Source of the DNA: REEB76 sp963774895
Lineage (GTDB): Bacteria > Pseudomonadota > Gammaproteobacteria > Natronospirales > REEB76
Direction of reading: 5' to 3'
Length of the DNA: 64,000 bases
NCBI GenBank assembly: GCA_963774895.1
Contig: CAVZGN010000003.1
Span: 372,001-436,000, forward strand
Shown in pieces: positions 18,636 through 28,126 of the stretch (position 1 is its first letter; each line of letters opens with the position of its first letter). The position numbers and the translations under genes are program-made. The notes beneath the pieces are model-generated. The model made no database searches. It was not told where the DNA came from and saw only the letters and a program-made list of their open reading frames with translations.

Positions 18636-20174
18636 TCAACCGAGATCGAATTTGATGCCTTGCGCCAGCGGCAAATAATCAGACCAGTTGATGGTATTGG
18701 TCTGACGCCGCATATAGTGCTTCCAGGCATCGGAACCGGATTCACGCCCGCCGCCGGTTTCTTTTTCACCACCGAAGGCGCCGCCGATCTCGGCACCGGA
18801 GGTGCCGATATTCACATTGGCAATGCCGCAATCGCTGCCGGCAGATGACAGGAAATATTCCGCATTCTTGAGGTTGGTGGTGAAGATGGCAGACGACAGG
18901 CCCTGGGGTACATCGTTATGCATGCGTACCGCCTGTTCGAGACTGTGATATGACATGACATACAGGATCGAGGCAAAGGTTTCGGTTTTGACGATATCCC
19001 AGCTGTTATCGGCACGCACGATGGTGGGTTCAACGAAATAGCCGGGACCAGGAATTACCTTGCCGCCACTGAGTATCTTGCCGCCGGCTGTTTTGATGGC
19101 GTGGATGGCTGAGCGATAGCGCCGCACCGCATCCTCACTGCATAGCGGTCCCATGAGCGTGTCCTTGTCCAGCGGGTCACCGATGCGCACCTGCTTATAG
19201 GCATGCACAAGTTTATCCAACAGCTCGTCCACAATTTTCTCATGCACGATGAGCCGCCGGGTGGAAGTGCAGCGTTGTCCGGCTGTGCCGACGGCGCCAA
19301 AAACCACAGCTGGAACCACCAGCTTCAGATCGGCGGTCTCATCGACGATAATGGCGTTGTTACCGCCGAGTTCCAGCAGTGAACGGCCCGTACGCGCCGC
19401 CACCATCTCGCCGACCTTACGGCCTATGGCCGAAGAGCCGGTGAAGGAGATCAGCGATACGCGCGGATCTTTGGCAAACTTCTCCGCCAGCTTAACGCCC
19501 TTGTCGATGAACAGGGAAAATATCGCCGGATAACCGTGTTTCTTCAGAACCCGGTTACAGATTTGTTGCACGGCGATAGCGCATAACGGGGTGCGTGGCG
19601 AGGGTTTCCACACCGTGGCGTTGCCGCAGATCGCTGACAGGAAGGCGTTCCAGGACCAGACCGCCACCGGGAAATTGAAGGCGCTGATGACGCCGACCAC
19701 ACCATAAGGGTGCCACTGCTCATACATGCGGTGATGCGGACGTTCCGAGTGCATGCTGTTCCCATATAGCATACGAGACTGGCCCACGGCAAAGTCGGCG
19801 ATGTCGATCATTTCCTGGACTTCGCCGTCGCCCTCAGTTTTAATCTTGCCCATTTCCAGAGACACCAGATTGCCCAAATCATCCTTGTGCTTGCGCAAGG
19901 CTTCGGCGACCAGTCTTACAGCTTCACCGCGTTTTGGAGCCGGGACATCGCGCCAGGCAAGAAATGCCGCCTGCGCATCCTCGATGACTTGTTCGTAATC
20001 AGCTTCAGTCGCGCACACAATGCGTGCGATGGGTTTACCCGTGGCTGGATTGATGGATTCCAGCAGTTCACCACTGCGGCTCTTTAGCCAGCCGCCGGTT
20101 GCGGTCCAGACACCCGCATTGGTTTTCTCCAACCCGAGAGAATGCAATATGCTGTCAATACTCACTTTGACCAT
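18636..20174 (-). CDS. ALDH7-type aldehyde dehydrogenase, probable alpha-aminoadipic semialdehyde dehydrogenase
   Basis: The 512-residue enzyme has the aldehyde dehydrogenase catalytic Cys302 in GQRCTSTRR, Glu268 in LLELGGNN and Asn167 in SAFNFPVAVWSWN. These local sequences and the C-terminal GAEIGGAFGGEKETGGGRE segment fit the antiquitin (ALDH7A1) branch, which oxidises 2-aminoadipate 6-semialdehyde to 2-aminoadipate with NAD. It lies 10 bases after the saccharopine/lysine dehydrogenase gene, which makes that semialdehyde. The two form a lysine-degradation operon. Other semialdehydes (for example betaine aldehyde) are possible substrates. Confidence 0.9.
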   Translation of the reverse strand: MVKVSIDSILHSLGLEKTNAGVWTATGGWLKSRSGELLESINPATGKPIARIVCATEADYEQVIEDAQAAFLAWRDVPAPKRGEAVRLVAEALRKHKDDLGNLVSLEMGKIKTEGDGEVQEMIDIADFAVGQSRMLYGNSMHSERPHHRMYEQWHPYGVVGVISAFNFPVAVWSWNAFLSAICGNATVWKPSPRTPLCAIAVQQICNRVLKKHGYPAIFSLFIDKGVKLAEKFAKDPRVSLISFTGSSAIGRKVGEMVAARTGRSLLELGGNNAIIVDETADLKLVVPAVVFGAVGTAGQRCTSTRRLIVHEKIVDELLDKLVHAYKQVRIGDPLDKDTLMGPLCSEDAVRRYRSAIHAIKTAGGKILSGGKVIPGPGYFVEPTIVRADNSWDIVKTETFASILYVMSYHSLEQAVRMHNDVPQGLSSAIFTTNLKNAEYFLSSAGSDCGIANVNIGTSGAEIGGAFGGEKETGGGRESGSDAWKHYMRRQTNTINWSDYLPLAQGIKFDLG

Positions 20175-20184
20175 GCACTGTTCC

Positions 20185-21342
20185 TCAGGTTACGAACTGC
20201 TTGGCAGCTTCGCCGGTGCGCACCATGCGCGCCGACAGTTCCGCTGTTTCTGTCTGTGCAAAAGCCTTGCCGAAACGGTTGGCCAAGACTTCCCCAAGTT
20301 TGAACTGCTCCTGCCTGACCGGACCTTTGTAGGCTGACGGGTTCTTCAGTACCAAATCGACCACCGCGCACACGCCGGCGCTGGTGGTTATCTGTATCGC
20401 GGACCAGAGTTTGCTGGCGATCTGCTGCGGGTAGATGTGGTTCACATAGCTCTCTTCCATAAATTTGCCATGCTGCGTGCCGGAGACGGAAACGTACACC
20501 AGTACTACATCTTGCACGGTACGCGGTACGGCGCGCTCCAGTATGACTTTAAGTTCATCCCGATGTGCATTCATGCGCAGGTCGTTCATGAGGATACGCA
20601 TGATTTCACAATGGCCGGGGTAACGCATGGTTTTGTAGGTGAGGTTGCGCAGTTTGCCGGCATAGCTGTCTGCCAACGATCCCAGGCCACCTGAGGTGTT
20701 GAAGGCTTCGTACAATTTACCTTCCAGTTGGATGGTCTCCAATCCTTCCAGCGGCATGAAGGTTGCGGGTTTGCCATCCGCGACGCCGTAGCAGAGGTTG
20801 CCGTATTCGTTGATCACCCCGTCCGAAGACCAGGTGAGGGCATATTTAGTCATGTTCCCGGGATTCTGGGGCAGGGCGCCGACGCGCAGCTTCACATCCT
20901 GGATGGCGTCGAAATGGCCCATGAGTTCATTGGCGGCGATGCTGATGAAGCCGGGAGCCAGGCCGCACTGCGGCGCAAATGTGGTATCGGCCCCCTGGCT
21001 GATTTTGGTGACCGCACGGGTCACTTCCACATCCTCGGTGAGATCAAAATAGTGGAGTTTGAGTTTGCGTGCCACTTCCGCCACCGGCGGGTTGCAAAAA
21101 TAGGGCAAGCTAGAGATCACTGCCTCCGTACCGTGAACACCTAGATGTTTTTCCAGAGCCTGTTTACTGGTGGCATCTACCCGGTGGGCATGGATGTTAG
21201 CGAGTTTATTGCCAGAGGCTATGGCCTGGGCTGCATCCGCGTTCACATCACCTATATCCACCTGGTAGTCACCGGAAACGGCGAGCATGCCGGACAGCAG
21301 GGAACCGATCTTGCCGGCTCCGAGTACAAGAACACGATGCAT
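20185..21342 (-). CDS. Saccharopine dehydrogenase or lysine 6-dehydrogenase
   Basis: The 385-residue protein starts with a Rossmann motif VLGAGKIGS (residues 6-14) and has the family segments ISSLPYFCNPPVAEVARK and APQCGLAPGFISIAANEL. It would release 2-aminoadipate 6-semialdehyde either from saccharopine or directly from lysine. Geobacillus lysine 6-dehydrogenase has the same length and fold. No lysine-ketoglutarate reductase, which would be needed to make saccharopine, is found in the window, so direct lysine oxidation is a real alternative. It is paired with the downstream aldehyde dehydrogenase and divergent from the DAHP synthase gene. Confidence 0.85.
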   Translation of the reverse strand: MHRVLVLGAGKIGSLLSGMLAVSGDYQVDIGDVNADAAQAIASGNKLANIHAHRVDATSKQALEKHLGVHGTEAVISSLPYFCNPPVAEVARKLKLHYFDLTEDVEVTRAVTKISQGADTTFAPQCGLAPGFISIAANELMGHFDAIQDVKLRVGALPQNPGNMTKYALTWSSDGVINEYGNLCYGVADGKPATFMPLEGLETIQLEGKLYEAFNTSGGLGSLADSYAGKLRNLTYKTMRYPGHCEIMRILMNDLRMNAHRDELKVILERAVPRTVQDVVLVYVSVSGTQHGKFMEESYVNHIYPQQIASKLWSAIQITTSAGVCAVVDLVLKNPSAYKGPVRQEQFKLGEVLANRFGKAFAQTETAELSARMVRTGEAAKQFVT

Positions 21343-21450
21343 GTATGAAACTCCTGTCAGTTCAAACGCTAGCCATCGGCTTTCGGCCGAGTCCGATGCC
21401 GCGCACTATGGATATTTACTGGTGGAAGGGGCAGGGCAAAGCCCAACAAT

Positions 21451-21471
21451 GTCAATTTTAGCTAATTTGAC
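21451..21471. promoter_or_regulatory. Imperfect inverted repeat in the divergent region before the lysine operon and DAHP synthase
   Basis: GTCAA and TTGAC arms with a central TTAGCTAA form an operator-like repeat about 110 bases before the dehydrogenase start and 60 before the DAHP synthase start. The right arm, TTGACC, could be a -35 for the latter. No regulator can be named. Confidence 0.3.
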
Positions 21472-21531
21472 CTACCCGGCGCCAGCTTTACTTTTCTGGG
21501 CGAAGCAGCCCGTGTAGCATGTCATACATAT

Positions 21532-22899
21532 ATGGACGACAAATTCGCACAAGCTTGGCAACCGCAAACTTGGCAATCGCGTAACGCTGACCAGCAACCT
21601 CTGTATTCGGATGCGCAGGCGGTCAAGCGCGTGCTGGCTGAGATCCACCGGCGCCCACCTTTGGTCACTTGGGGTGAAGTGGACAAGCTGCGCAACCAAT
21701 TGATGGAAGCAGGGCGCGGTGAGCGCTTCGTTCTACAGGGTGGTGATTGTGCCGAGAGTTTCGATGATTGCACCTCAGAGCCGATCGCTAACAAACTGAA
21801 GATTCTGTTGCAGATGAGTCTAGTGCTGGTGCATGGCCTCAAGAAGCGTGTCATCCGCATCGGACGGATGGCGGGCCAGTACGCCAAACCGCGTTCCGCC
21901 GAGCATGAGACTCGCAATGGTGTTACTTTGCCGAGCTATCGCGGTGACCTGATCAATCGTACTGGATTCAGCGCTGCCGAACGCGCAGCTGATCCGCAGC
22001 TCATGTTGCGTGGTTACGAGCATGCGGCTCTCACACTCAATTACCTACGGGCGCTGGTGGATGGTGGTTTTGCCGACCTGCATCACCCTGGTTACTGGGA
22101 TCTTGATTTTGTGCGCAACTCCCCGCTGGAAGCGGAATACCAGCGGATTGTGCATTCGATTCTTGAATCCCTGAATTTCATGGAAAGTATCTCAGGCCAG
22201 CCCTTATTGGAGAGTGGCAGCATCGATTTCTTCACAAGCCATGAGGGCCTGCATCTTCTATACGAACAGGCGCAAACCATTTTCGTACCCGAAACCGGCC
22301 GCTGGTACAACCTGGCAACCCATTTCCCCTGGATCGGGATGCGCACTGCGAACGTAAACAGTGCGCATGTGGAATATTTCCGTGGCATCGCCAATCCTAT
22401 CGCCGTGAAAGTCGGCCCTGGCATGAGTGCGGAGCAATTGCTGGAACTGTGCGCACTCCTGAATCCGCATAACGAGCTGGGAAGGTTGACACTCATCCAT
22501 CGTTTTGGCGCCGCACTGATCAACGACAAACTGCCAGACCTGCTGGAAGCAATAACACATAAAAACAGACAAGTGCTGTGGATATGCGATCCCATGCACG
22601 GCAATACCGAAACCACTGCCAGCGGCATCAAGACCCGACGCTTCGAAAACATCCTCGCGGAACTAGAAACCGCCTTCGCTTTGCATGCACAGCTCGGTAG
22701 CATTCTCGGTGGCGTGCATTTTGAGTTCACCGGTGACGATGTGACCGAGTGTACCGGCGGTATCCGCGGCCTGACGGACACCGATCTGGAACGTGCCTAT
22801 AAATCCCAGGTAGACCCACGCCTCAACTACGAACAGGCACTGGAGATGGCCATGTGCATCGTGGTGCGTAAAGCCAGTAAAGGCCTTTCAGTTATTTGA
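21532..22899 (+). CDS. Class II 3-deoxy-7-phosphoheptulonate (DAHP) synthase
   Basis: This enzyme joins phosphoenolpyruvate and erythrose 4-phosphate in the first step of aromatic amino-acid synthesis. The 455-residue protein belongs to the plant-like class II, unrelated in sequence to E. coli AroFGH. It has RFVLQGGDCAESFDD, the KPRS segment, ANPIAVKVGPGM, LIHRFGA, CDPMHGNT and GGVHFEFTGDDVTECTGG. All metal- and substrate-binding segments appear intact. The 3' end overlaps the convergent rluE by 8 bases. Confidence 0.95.
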   Translation: MDDKFAQAWQPQTWQSRNADQQPLYSDAQAVKRVLAEIHRRPPLVTWGEVDKLRNQLMEAGRGERFVLQGGDCAESFDDCTSEPIANKLKILLQMSLVLVHGLKKRVIRIGRMAGQYAKPRSAEHETRNGVTLPSYRGDLINRTGFSAAERAADPQLMLRGYEHAALTLNYLRALVDGGFADLHHPGYWDLDFVRNSPLEAEYQRIVHSILESLNFMESISGQPLLESGSIDFFTSHEGLHLLYEQAQTIFVPETGRWYNLATHFPWIGMRTANVNSAHVEYFRGIANPIAVKVGPGMSAEQLLELCALLNPHNELGRLTLIHRFGAALINDKLPDLLEAITHKNRQVLWICDPMHGNTETTASGIKTRRFENILAELETAFALHAQLGSILGGVHFEFTGDDVTECTGGIRGLTDTDLERAYKSQVDPRLNYEQALEMAMCIVVRKASKGLSVI

Positions 22900-23437
22900 A
22901 TCCCGACGTCTCGCGCCAATCGCCGGGATTGAGACCCGCCAGAGTCCAGCCACCGATCTGCCAGCGTATCAAGCGCAATGCAGGATGACCGATGGCTGCC
23001 GTCATGCGGCGTAGCTGCCGGTTGCGGCCTTCGCGCAAACGCACTTCAATCCATGTTGTAGGGATGTTAATACGAAAACGGATTGGCGGATTCCGTGCCC
23101 AGAGGTTCTGAGGTTCTTTAATGAGTTGTACCTCGGCCGGGAAAGTGAGGCCGTCGTTCAGCATGACGCCGACACGCAAGTGTTCCAACTCAGCCTCGCT
23201 GGGAATGCCTTCCACCTGTACCCAATAAATCTTGGCTAGTTTATACCGCGGATGACTGATGCGGCTCTGCAATCGGCCGTCGTCCATCAGCACCACCAGC
23301 CCCTCGCTATCGGTATCCAGACGTCCTGCGGGATAGACATGCTTTACTGGAATGAAATCCGCGAGCGTGCGGTGATTGCCGCCACCGCTGAACTGACAGA
23401 TGACATCATAGGGTTTGTTGAACAGCAGTGTTGCCAT
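22892..23437 (-). CDS. rluE: 23S rRNA pseudouridine synthase RluE
   Basis: RluE makes pseudouridine 2457 in 23S rRNA. The 181-residue protein lacks an S4 domain, has the catalytic motif GRLDTDSEGLVVL (Asp within it) and the C-terminal EGRNRQLRRMTAAIGHPALRL segment. The ATG at 23437 is used; the TTG one codon earlier is not needed. It is divergent from icd, as in E. coli. Confidence 0.93.
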   Translation of the reverse strand: MATLLFNKPYDVICQFSGGGNHRTLADFIPVKHVYPAGRLDTDSEGLVVLMDDGRLQSRISHPRYKLAKIYWVQVEGIPSEAELEHLRVGVMLNDGLTFPAEVQLIKEPQNLWARNPPIRFRINIPTTWIEVRLREGRNRQLRRMTAAIGHPALRLIRWQIGGWTLAGLNPGDWRETSGFK

Positions 23438-23527
23438 CAAAGGAGCATCCTAACCCGCATGTTATGATTATGCGTGACTTGCGGTTAGCGTGCCGCATTC
23501 CTGCACCCCCGCCATGAGGCTTCAATA

Positions 23528-24859
23528 ATGAAGTTTGAAAGAATCGTGCCGCCCACGAACGGTGCTGCGATCAGTGTCAATACCGATTACAGCATAAACG
23601 TACCGGAACAGCCGATCATTCCTTATATAACAGGTGACGGGATCGGCATAGATGTGACACCCGTCATGCGCAGAGTAGTGGAAGCCGCGGTGTTCAAGGC
23701 CTATGGCGGAAAACGCAAGATCGCCTGGATGGAGATCTTTGCAGGTGAACTGGCGACGCGGAAATACGCCAAGGATATCTATTTGCCGGATGAGACCCTG
23801 GAGGCCATGCGTGACTATATTGTTTCCATCAAAGGGCCGCTGGGTACGCCGGTGGGCGGCGGCATACGTTCCCTGAATGTAGCGATCCGTCAAGCCCTGG
23901 ACCTGTATGCCTGCGTACGGCCAATCCGATATTTCCCAGGCGTCTCTACCCCCATGAAGGAATCGGAACTGACCGACATGGTGGTGTACCGGGAGAATAC
24001 CGAGGATATCTATGCGGGTATTGAATGGGCCGCAGGCTCGCCCGAGGTGGATAAGGTCATTGAATTCCTGCAGCACCAGATGGGCGTCACCGGTATTCGT
24101 TTCCCCAGCAGTTCGGCCATCGGTATAAAACCGGTGTCCAAGGAAGGTTCCCAGCGACTGGTTCGCAAGGCCTTGCGCTATTGCATCGACAGTGACCGGG
24201 TATCGGTGACGCTGGTGCACAAGGGCAACATCATGAAGTACACGGAAGGCGCGTTCCGCAACTGGGGCTACCAGGTGGCCAGGGAGGAATTCGGCGCGCA
24301 GGATATTGATGGCGGCCCGTGGTGCAAATTCAGGAATCCCAAGAGCGGCCACGATATCGTGGTCAAAGACGTGATCGCCGACAACTTCCTGCAACAGATT
24401 CTGATGCGGCCGGAAGATTTCGATGTGATCGCCACCCTGAATCTGAATGGCGATTACATCTCCGATGCACTCGCTGCCCAAGTAGGCGGTATCGGCATTG
24501 CGCCGGGCGCGAATATCTCGGATGCGGTGGCGGTATTCGAGGCCACCCATGGCACAGCGCCGGGATTCGCCGGCAAAGACCAGGTGAACCCCGGTTCGCT
24601 GATCCTCTCGGCGGAGATGATGTTGCGTTACCTGGGATGGGCGGAGGCGGCCGACCTAATCATGCACGGGGTTGCCCGCACCATAGCCGCCAAGATCACG
24701 ACCTACGATCTGGCGCGCTTGCGCCAGGCAATCCGCGTATCCAAGCGCGATATCGCCGCCCGCAGGAACGTGGAGGAAAAGATGCAGTCGCTGATTCCGG
24801 GGGCGATCCTGGTGGGCTGTTCGGGATTCGGACAGGCGGTGATTGATAACATGGATTGA
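23528..24859 (+). CDS. icd: NADP-dependent isocitrate dehydrogenase with a C-terminal insertion
   Basis: Icd decarboxylates isocitrate to 2-oxoglutarate in the TCA cycle. The substrate-binding loop GGGIRSLNVAIRQ, which includes the serine phosphorylated by AceK in E. coli, is present. So are YRENTEDIYAGIEW, VHKGNIMKYTEGAF and FEATHGTAP. At 443 residues it is longer than the 416 of E. coli. The extra length is mostly one segment from about residue 399 (RQAIRVSKRDIAARRNVEEK...) between YDLARL and the usual CSxFG end. The reading frame is continuous through it, so it is a real insertion rather than a frameshift. Confidence 0.95.
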   Translation: MKFERIVPPTNGAAISVNTDYSINVPEQPIIPYITGDGIGIDVTPVMRRVVEAAVFKAYGGKRKIAWMEIFAGELATRKYAKDIYLPDETLEAMRDYIVSIKGPLGTPVGGGIRSLNVAIRQALDLYACVRPIRYFPGVSTPMKESELTDMVVYRENTEDIYAGIEWAAGSPEVDKVIEFLQHQMGVTGIRFPSSSAIGIKPVSKEGSQRLVRKALRYCIDSDRVSVTLVHKGNIMKYTEGAFRNWGYQVAREEFGAQDIDGGPWCKFRNPKSGHDIVVKDVIADNFLQQILMRPEDFDVIATLNLNGDYISDALAAQVGGIGIAPGANISDAVAVFEATHGTAPGFAGKDQVNPGSLILSAEMMLRYLGWAEAADLIMHGVARTIAAKITTYDLARLRQAIRVSKRDIAARRNVEEKMQSLIPGAILVGCSGFGQAVIDNMD

Positions 24860-24940
24860 AATGCCATGCCTCTGGGCACGGGCAATGGTTTGAAGTACTC
24901 TCTACACCAGTCATTCAAATTATCTAAAAGAAGGGCGCAA

Positions 24941-25603
24941 ATGATCCGTGTCCTGCTGGTGGATGACCACAAGCTCATTCGGACGGGGATTCGTCTGATA
25001 CTCGAAGATACACCGGATGTGCGTGTCGTGGGCGAGGCCGATTCCGGAGAATCCGCCATCGCCATGAGCCGTGAACTCAAGCCGGATGTGGTCTTGATGG
25101 ACGTAAGCATGCCCGGGATCGGCGGTTTGGAGGCCACCCGCAAACTGCTTGCCACTCAACCCGATGTGAAGGTTATCGTGGTATCCGTGCATGCTACCGA
25201 ACCTTTTCCCATGCGTCTTATGGAAGCCGGGGCCCAAGGCTATCTAACCAAGGACTGCGCAGCGGGTGAAATCATCAAGGCCATCCGCCATGTCAACGCC
25301 GGTCAGCGTTACATCACTTCGGTAATCGCCCAACAGCTCGCCTTGTCAGCGGTTGGAGGAACGCATGGCTCGCCTTTTGAACAATTATCGCAACGCGAAA
25401 CCCAGGTAATGCTGATGATAACCGGAGGCGAATCACCCCAGTTCATCGCCGATAAGCTGCACCTCAGTCCAAAAACCGTCAGCACCTACCGTACACGATT
25501 GTTCCAGAAACTCGGAGTCGCTAATGCAGTGGAGCTGACGCGACTGGCGCTACGCTACGGCATCATCGAAGAAAAAACGGAGACTGGCGGCACGTTTGGG
25601 TGA
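24941..25603 (+). CDS. uvrY: Response regulator UvrY/GacA
   Basis: UvrY/GacA is the response regulator of the BarA/GacS sensor. It normally switches on small RNAs that antagonise CsrA/RsmA. The 220-residue protein has a receiver domain with acidic pocket Asp8/Asp9 and phospho-acceptor Asp54 in VLMDVSMPG, then a LuxR-type HTH (LSQRETQVMLMI, HLSPKTVSTYRTRLFQKLGV). I chose the ATG at 24941, with AAGGG upstream, over an upstream start that adds 25 unrelated residues. No sensor kinase or CsrB-like RNA was recognised here. The uvrY-uvrC linkage matches E. coli, with a glycosylase gene inserted between. Confidence 0.95.
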   Translation: MIRVLLVDDHKLIRTGIRLILEDTPDVRVVGEADSGESAIAMSRELKPDVVLMDVSMPGIGGLEATRKLLATQPDVKVIVVSVHATEPFPMRLMEAGAQGYLTKDCAAGEIIKAIRHVNAGQRYITSVIAQQLALSAVGGTHGSPFEQLSQRETQVMLMITGGESPQFIADKLHLSPKTVSTYRTRLFQKLGVANAVELTRLALRYGIIEEKTETGGTFG

Positions 25604-25615
25604 CACGGCTGACGC

Positions 25616-26296
25616 GTGGCGGCATCCCGGTTACACTTTGATATGCATTCCAGCTGTTTCGATCCCGACTGCAGGATATGCCCGCGCTTGGCGGACTTCC
25701 TCACGGAAGTCAGGGCGACCCATCCGGCTTATCACGCGCGCCCAGTGCCGGCATTCGGCGATCCACAGGCTAGACTGCTGATTGTGGGGCTGGCGCCTGG
25801 TCTGCACGGCGCCAATGCCAGCGGACGGCCATTCGCTGGCGATCACGCCGGCATCCTGCTGTATCGGATATTGCATAAATATGGCTTCGCCAGTGAGCCG
25901 CAATCGCGGGCGTTGGATGACGGGCTGCGACTGCAGGATTGCCGCATCACCAATGCGGTGAAATGTGTTCCACCTCGGAATAAACCCACAGGCAGTGAGA
26001 TAGCGACCTGTAATCGCTATCTACAGGCGGAATTGCAGCGATTGCCGATCAATGCATTGGTGCTGGCGCTCGGGCGCATCGCCCATGATGCAGTACTGCG
26101 CGCCTTGGGGATTAGAGCAAATTTATTTCGATTTCGACATGCCGCAAGTCATGCGTTGACGCCAGGCATCAACTTGCTGGATTCATACCACTGCAGCCGT
26201 TATAACACCCAGACCCGGCGACTGACGCCACTTATGTTCGAGATGGTTTTCGAATGCGCTCGCAAGCAAATGGATAACATGGGAAGAGCAGCATGA
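25616..26296 (+). CDS. Family 5 uracil-DNA glycosylase (UDGb-like)
   Basis: This DNA-repair glycosylase removes uracil and some other damaged bases. Motif A is GLAPGLHGANASGRPFAGD, the form typical of family 5 (UDGb), in which the usual catalytic Asn/Asp position is not conserved. The Fe-S cysteines appear as CRIC near the N-terminus and VKC...TC (NAVKCVPP, EIATCNRY). The start is uncertain: GTG at 25616 (226 residues) or ATG at 25643. The stop overlaps the uvrC start as ATGA, so a base-excision enzyme is translationally coupled to a nucleotide-excision enzyme. Confidence 0.9.
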   Translation: MAASRLHFDMHSSCFDPDCRICPRLADFLTEVRATHPAYHARPVPAFGDPQARLLIVGLAPGLHGANASGRPFAGDHAGILLYRILHKYGFASEPQSRALDDGLRLQDCRITNAVKCVPPRNKPTGSEIATCNRYLQAELQRLPINALVLALGRIAHDAVLRALGIRANLFRFRHAASHALTPGINLLDSYHCSRYNTQTRRLTPLMFEMVFECARKQMDNMGRAA

Positions 26297-28119
26297 TCGA
26301 ACCGGTCACGCAGTTTGATAGTGCGGGCTTTCTGAAGCATGTCACAGCTGCGCCCGGTGTCTACCGCATGCTGGATGCGAGCGGTGAGATTCTGTATGTG
26401 GGCAAGGCTGGTAATCTCAAGAAACGGCTTGGCAGTTACTTCCGCAAAAGCGGTCAGCAGCCGAAGACCCGAGCCATGCTGCAGCATATGTCCAGCATCG
26501 ATGTTACGGTGACACATACCGAAACGGAAGCTCTGCTGCTGGAGAATAATCTTATCAAGCGACACCGGCCACGATATAACGTGGTGTTACGCGATGACAA
26601 AAGCTATCCCTATATACATCTGGATATAAACCAACCCTTCCCGCGCCTGAACTTTTATCGCGGACGGCGCCGCGAAGGTGGCCGATATTTCGGCCCTTAT
26701 CCCAGCGCGCATGCAGCGCGTGAAACGGTGAATCTTCTACAGAAACTGTTTCTTTTGCGTCAATGCAATGACATTTTTTTCAAAAATCGCAGCCGCCCAT
26801 GCCTGCAGTACCAGATCAAGCATTGCTCAGCACCCTGTGTGCAGCTGATCACCCAGGAGGATTATGCCCATGATGTACAGCATGCGGTCCTGTTCCTGCA
26901 GGGGCGTACTCGCGAAGTGATCGACGAGATGGTGAAACGCATGGAGAGTGCTGCCGAGCGCCAGGATTTCGAGCTGGCGGCACGTTACCGCGACCAGATT
27001 GCGAGCTTGCGCAGCACCAGCGGGCGTCAGCACATCAGTGCAGCGCATGGCGATTACGATGTGATTGCCGCAGACCAGCGTGCCGGCCTGTTTTGTATCG
27101 CAGTCATGCTGGTGCGCGGCGGCTACAATCTTGGCAGCCGTACTTTTTATCCGAGGGTGGCAGGTGAAACGTCGTTGCAGGAAGTGGTCTCGGCGTTCCT
27201 GCCGCAATATTATTTGGGACGGGATATTCCCAGGGAAATCATGGTACCGCTAAAAGTCAGTGGGGCGAGCTTGCTGCAAACCGCATTAAGCGCTCAGGCT
27301 GGCAGACGTGTGCGCATACGCCATCCTCAACGTGGCGAGGGCCTGCGATTGTTGAAGCTCACTCAGGCCAATGCTGCTCAGACGCTCAAACTGCGCCTGG
27401 CAATGGACGCGGGTTCACGCCAGCGATTCGAATCCCTGCAAGAAGTCCTGGAGCTGGAACAGTTGCCGGCACGCCTGGAATGTTTCGATATCAGTCATAC
27501 CATGGGCGAGGGCACGGTGGCAGCTTGCGTGGTGTTCGACTCGAACGGCCCCCTCAAGGGACATTATCGCCGCTTCAATATCGAGGGCCTGGCGCCGGGG
27601 GATGATTATGGCGCCATGCATCAGGCACTGATGCGGCGCTATACGCGCTTGAAAAAAGGCGAGGGTCTGATCCCCGATGTGCTGTTCATCGACGGCGGCA
27701 AGGGTCAGTTGCACGAGGCGGAGAAGGTCCTTGAGGAATTGCAGTTAGAGGGGATCACACTGGTGGGCGTCGCCAAAGGAGCGACGCGCAGACCGGGCCT
27801 GGAACAGCTTTTCTTGTCCGACCGTACAGCGCCACTTATACTGCCACCGGATTCACCGGCCCTGCACCTGATACAGCAGATCCGCGACGAAGCGCACCGA
27901 TTTGCCATCACCGGCCACCGCCAACGGCGCGCACGTGTGCGTAACACCTCGGTGCTGGAGAGCATACCCGGGCTTGGCGCCAAAAGGCGCCAGCAGTTGA
28001 TGAAACAATTCGGTGGACTGCAGGGGATCGCGCACGCCGCGGTCGAGGATATTGCGAGTGTGAAAGGCATCAGCCAAGAATTGGCTGAGCGCATTTATGA
28101 CCTGTTGCACGGCGATTGA
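26293..28119 (+). CDS. uvrC: Excinuclease ABC subunit C
   Basis: UvrC makes both incisions in nucleotide excision repair. The 608-residue protein has the GIY-YIG nuclease at the N-terminus (PGVYRMLDASGEILYVGK). Next come four cysteines with the spacing of the known [4Fe-4S] site (QC..., RPC, KHC, APC in residues about 157-182). It then has the UVR motif (RQDFELAARYRDQI), the RNase H-like nuclease with DISHTMGEGTVAACVVF and LFIDGGKGQL, and C-terminal helix-hairpin-helix repeats (ESIPGLGAKRRQQL). Length matches E. coli. Confidence 0.98.
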   Translation: MIEPVTQFDSAGFLKHVTAAPGVYRMLDASGEILYVGKAGNLKKRLGSYFRKSGQQPKTRAMLQHMSSIDVTVTHTETEALLLENNLIKRHRPRYNVVLRDDKSYPYIHLDINQPFPRLNFYRGRRREGGRYFGPYPSAHAARETVNLLQKLFLLRQCNDIFFKNRSRPCLQYQIKHCSAPCVQLITQEDYAHDVQHAVLFLQGRTREVIDEMVKRMESAAERQDFELAARYRDQIASLRSTSGRQHISAAHGDYDVIAADQRAGLFCIAVMLVRGGYNLGSRTFYPRVAGETSLQEVVSAFLPQYYLGRDIPREIMVPLKVSGASLLQTALSAQAGRRVRIRHPQRGEGLRLLKLTQANAAQTLKLRLAMDAGSRQRFESLQEVLELEQLPARLECFDISHTMGEGTVAACVVFDSNGPLKGHYRRFNIEGLAPGDDYGAMHQALMRRYTRLKKGEGLIPDVLFIDGGKGQLHEAEKVLEELQLEGITLVGVAKGATRRPGLEQLFLSDRTAPLILPPDSPALHLIQQIRDEAHRFAITGHRQRRARVRNTSVLESIPGLGAKRRQQLMKQFGGLQGIAHAAVEDIASVKGISQELAERIYDLLHGD

Positions 28120-28126
28120 ATGAACA

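Noticed and set aside
23522..24550. 342-codon open frame on the minus strand inside icd
   Set aside because: It is antisense to a full icd gene and its translation has the low-information look of a shadow frame.
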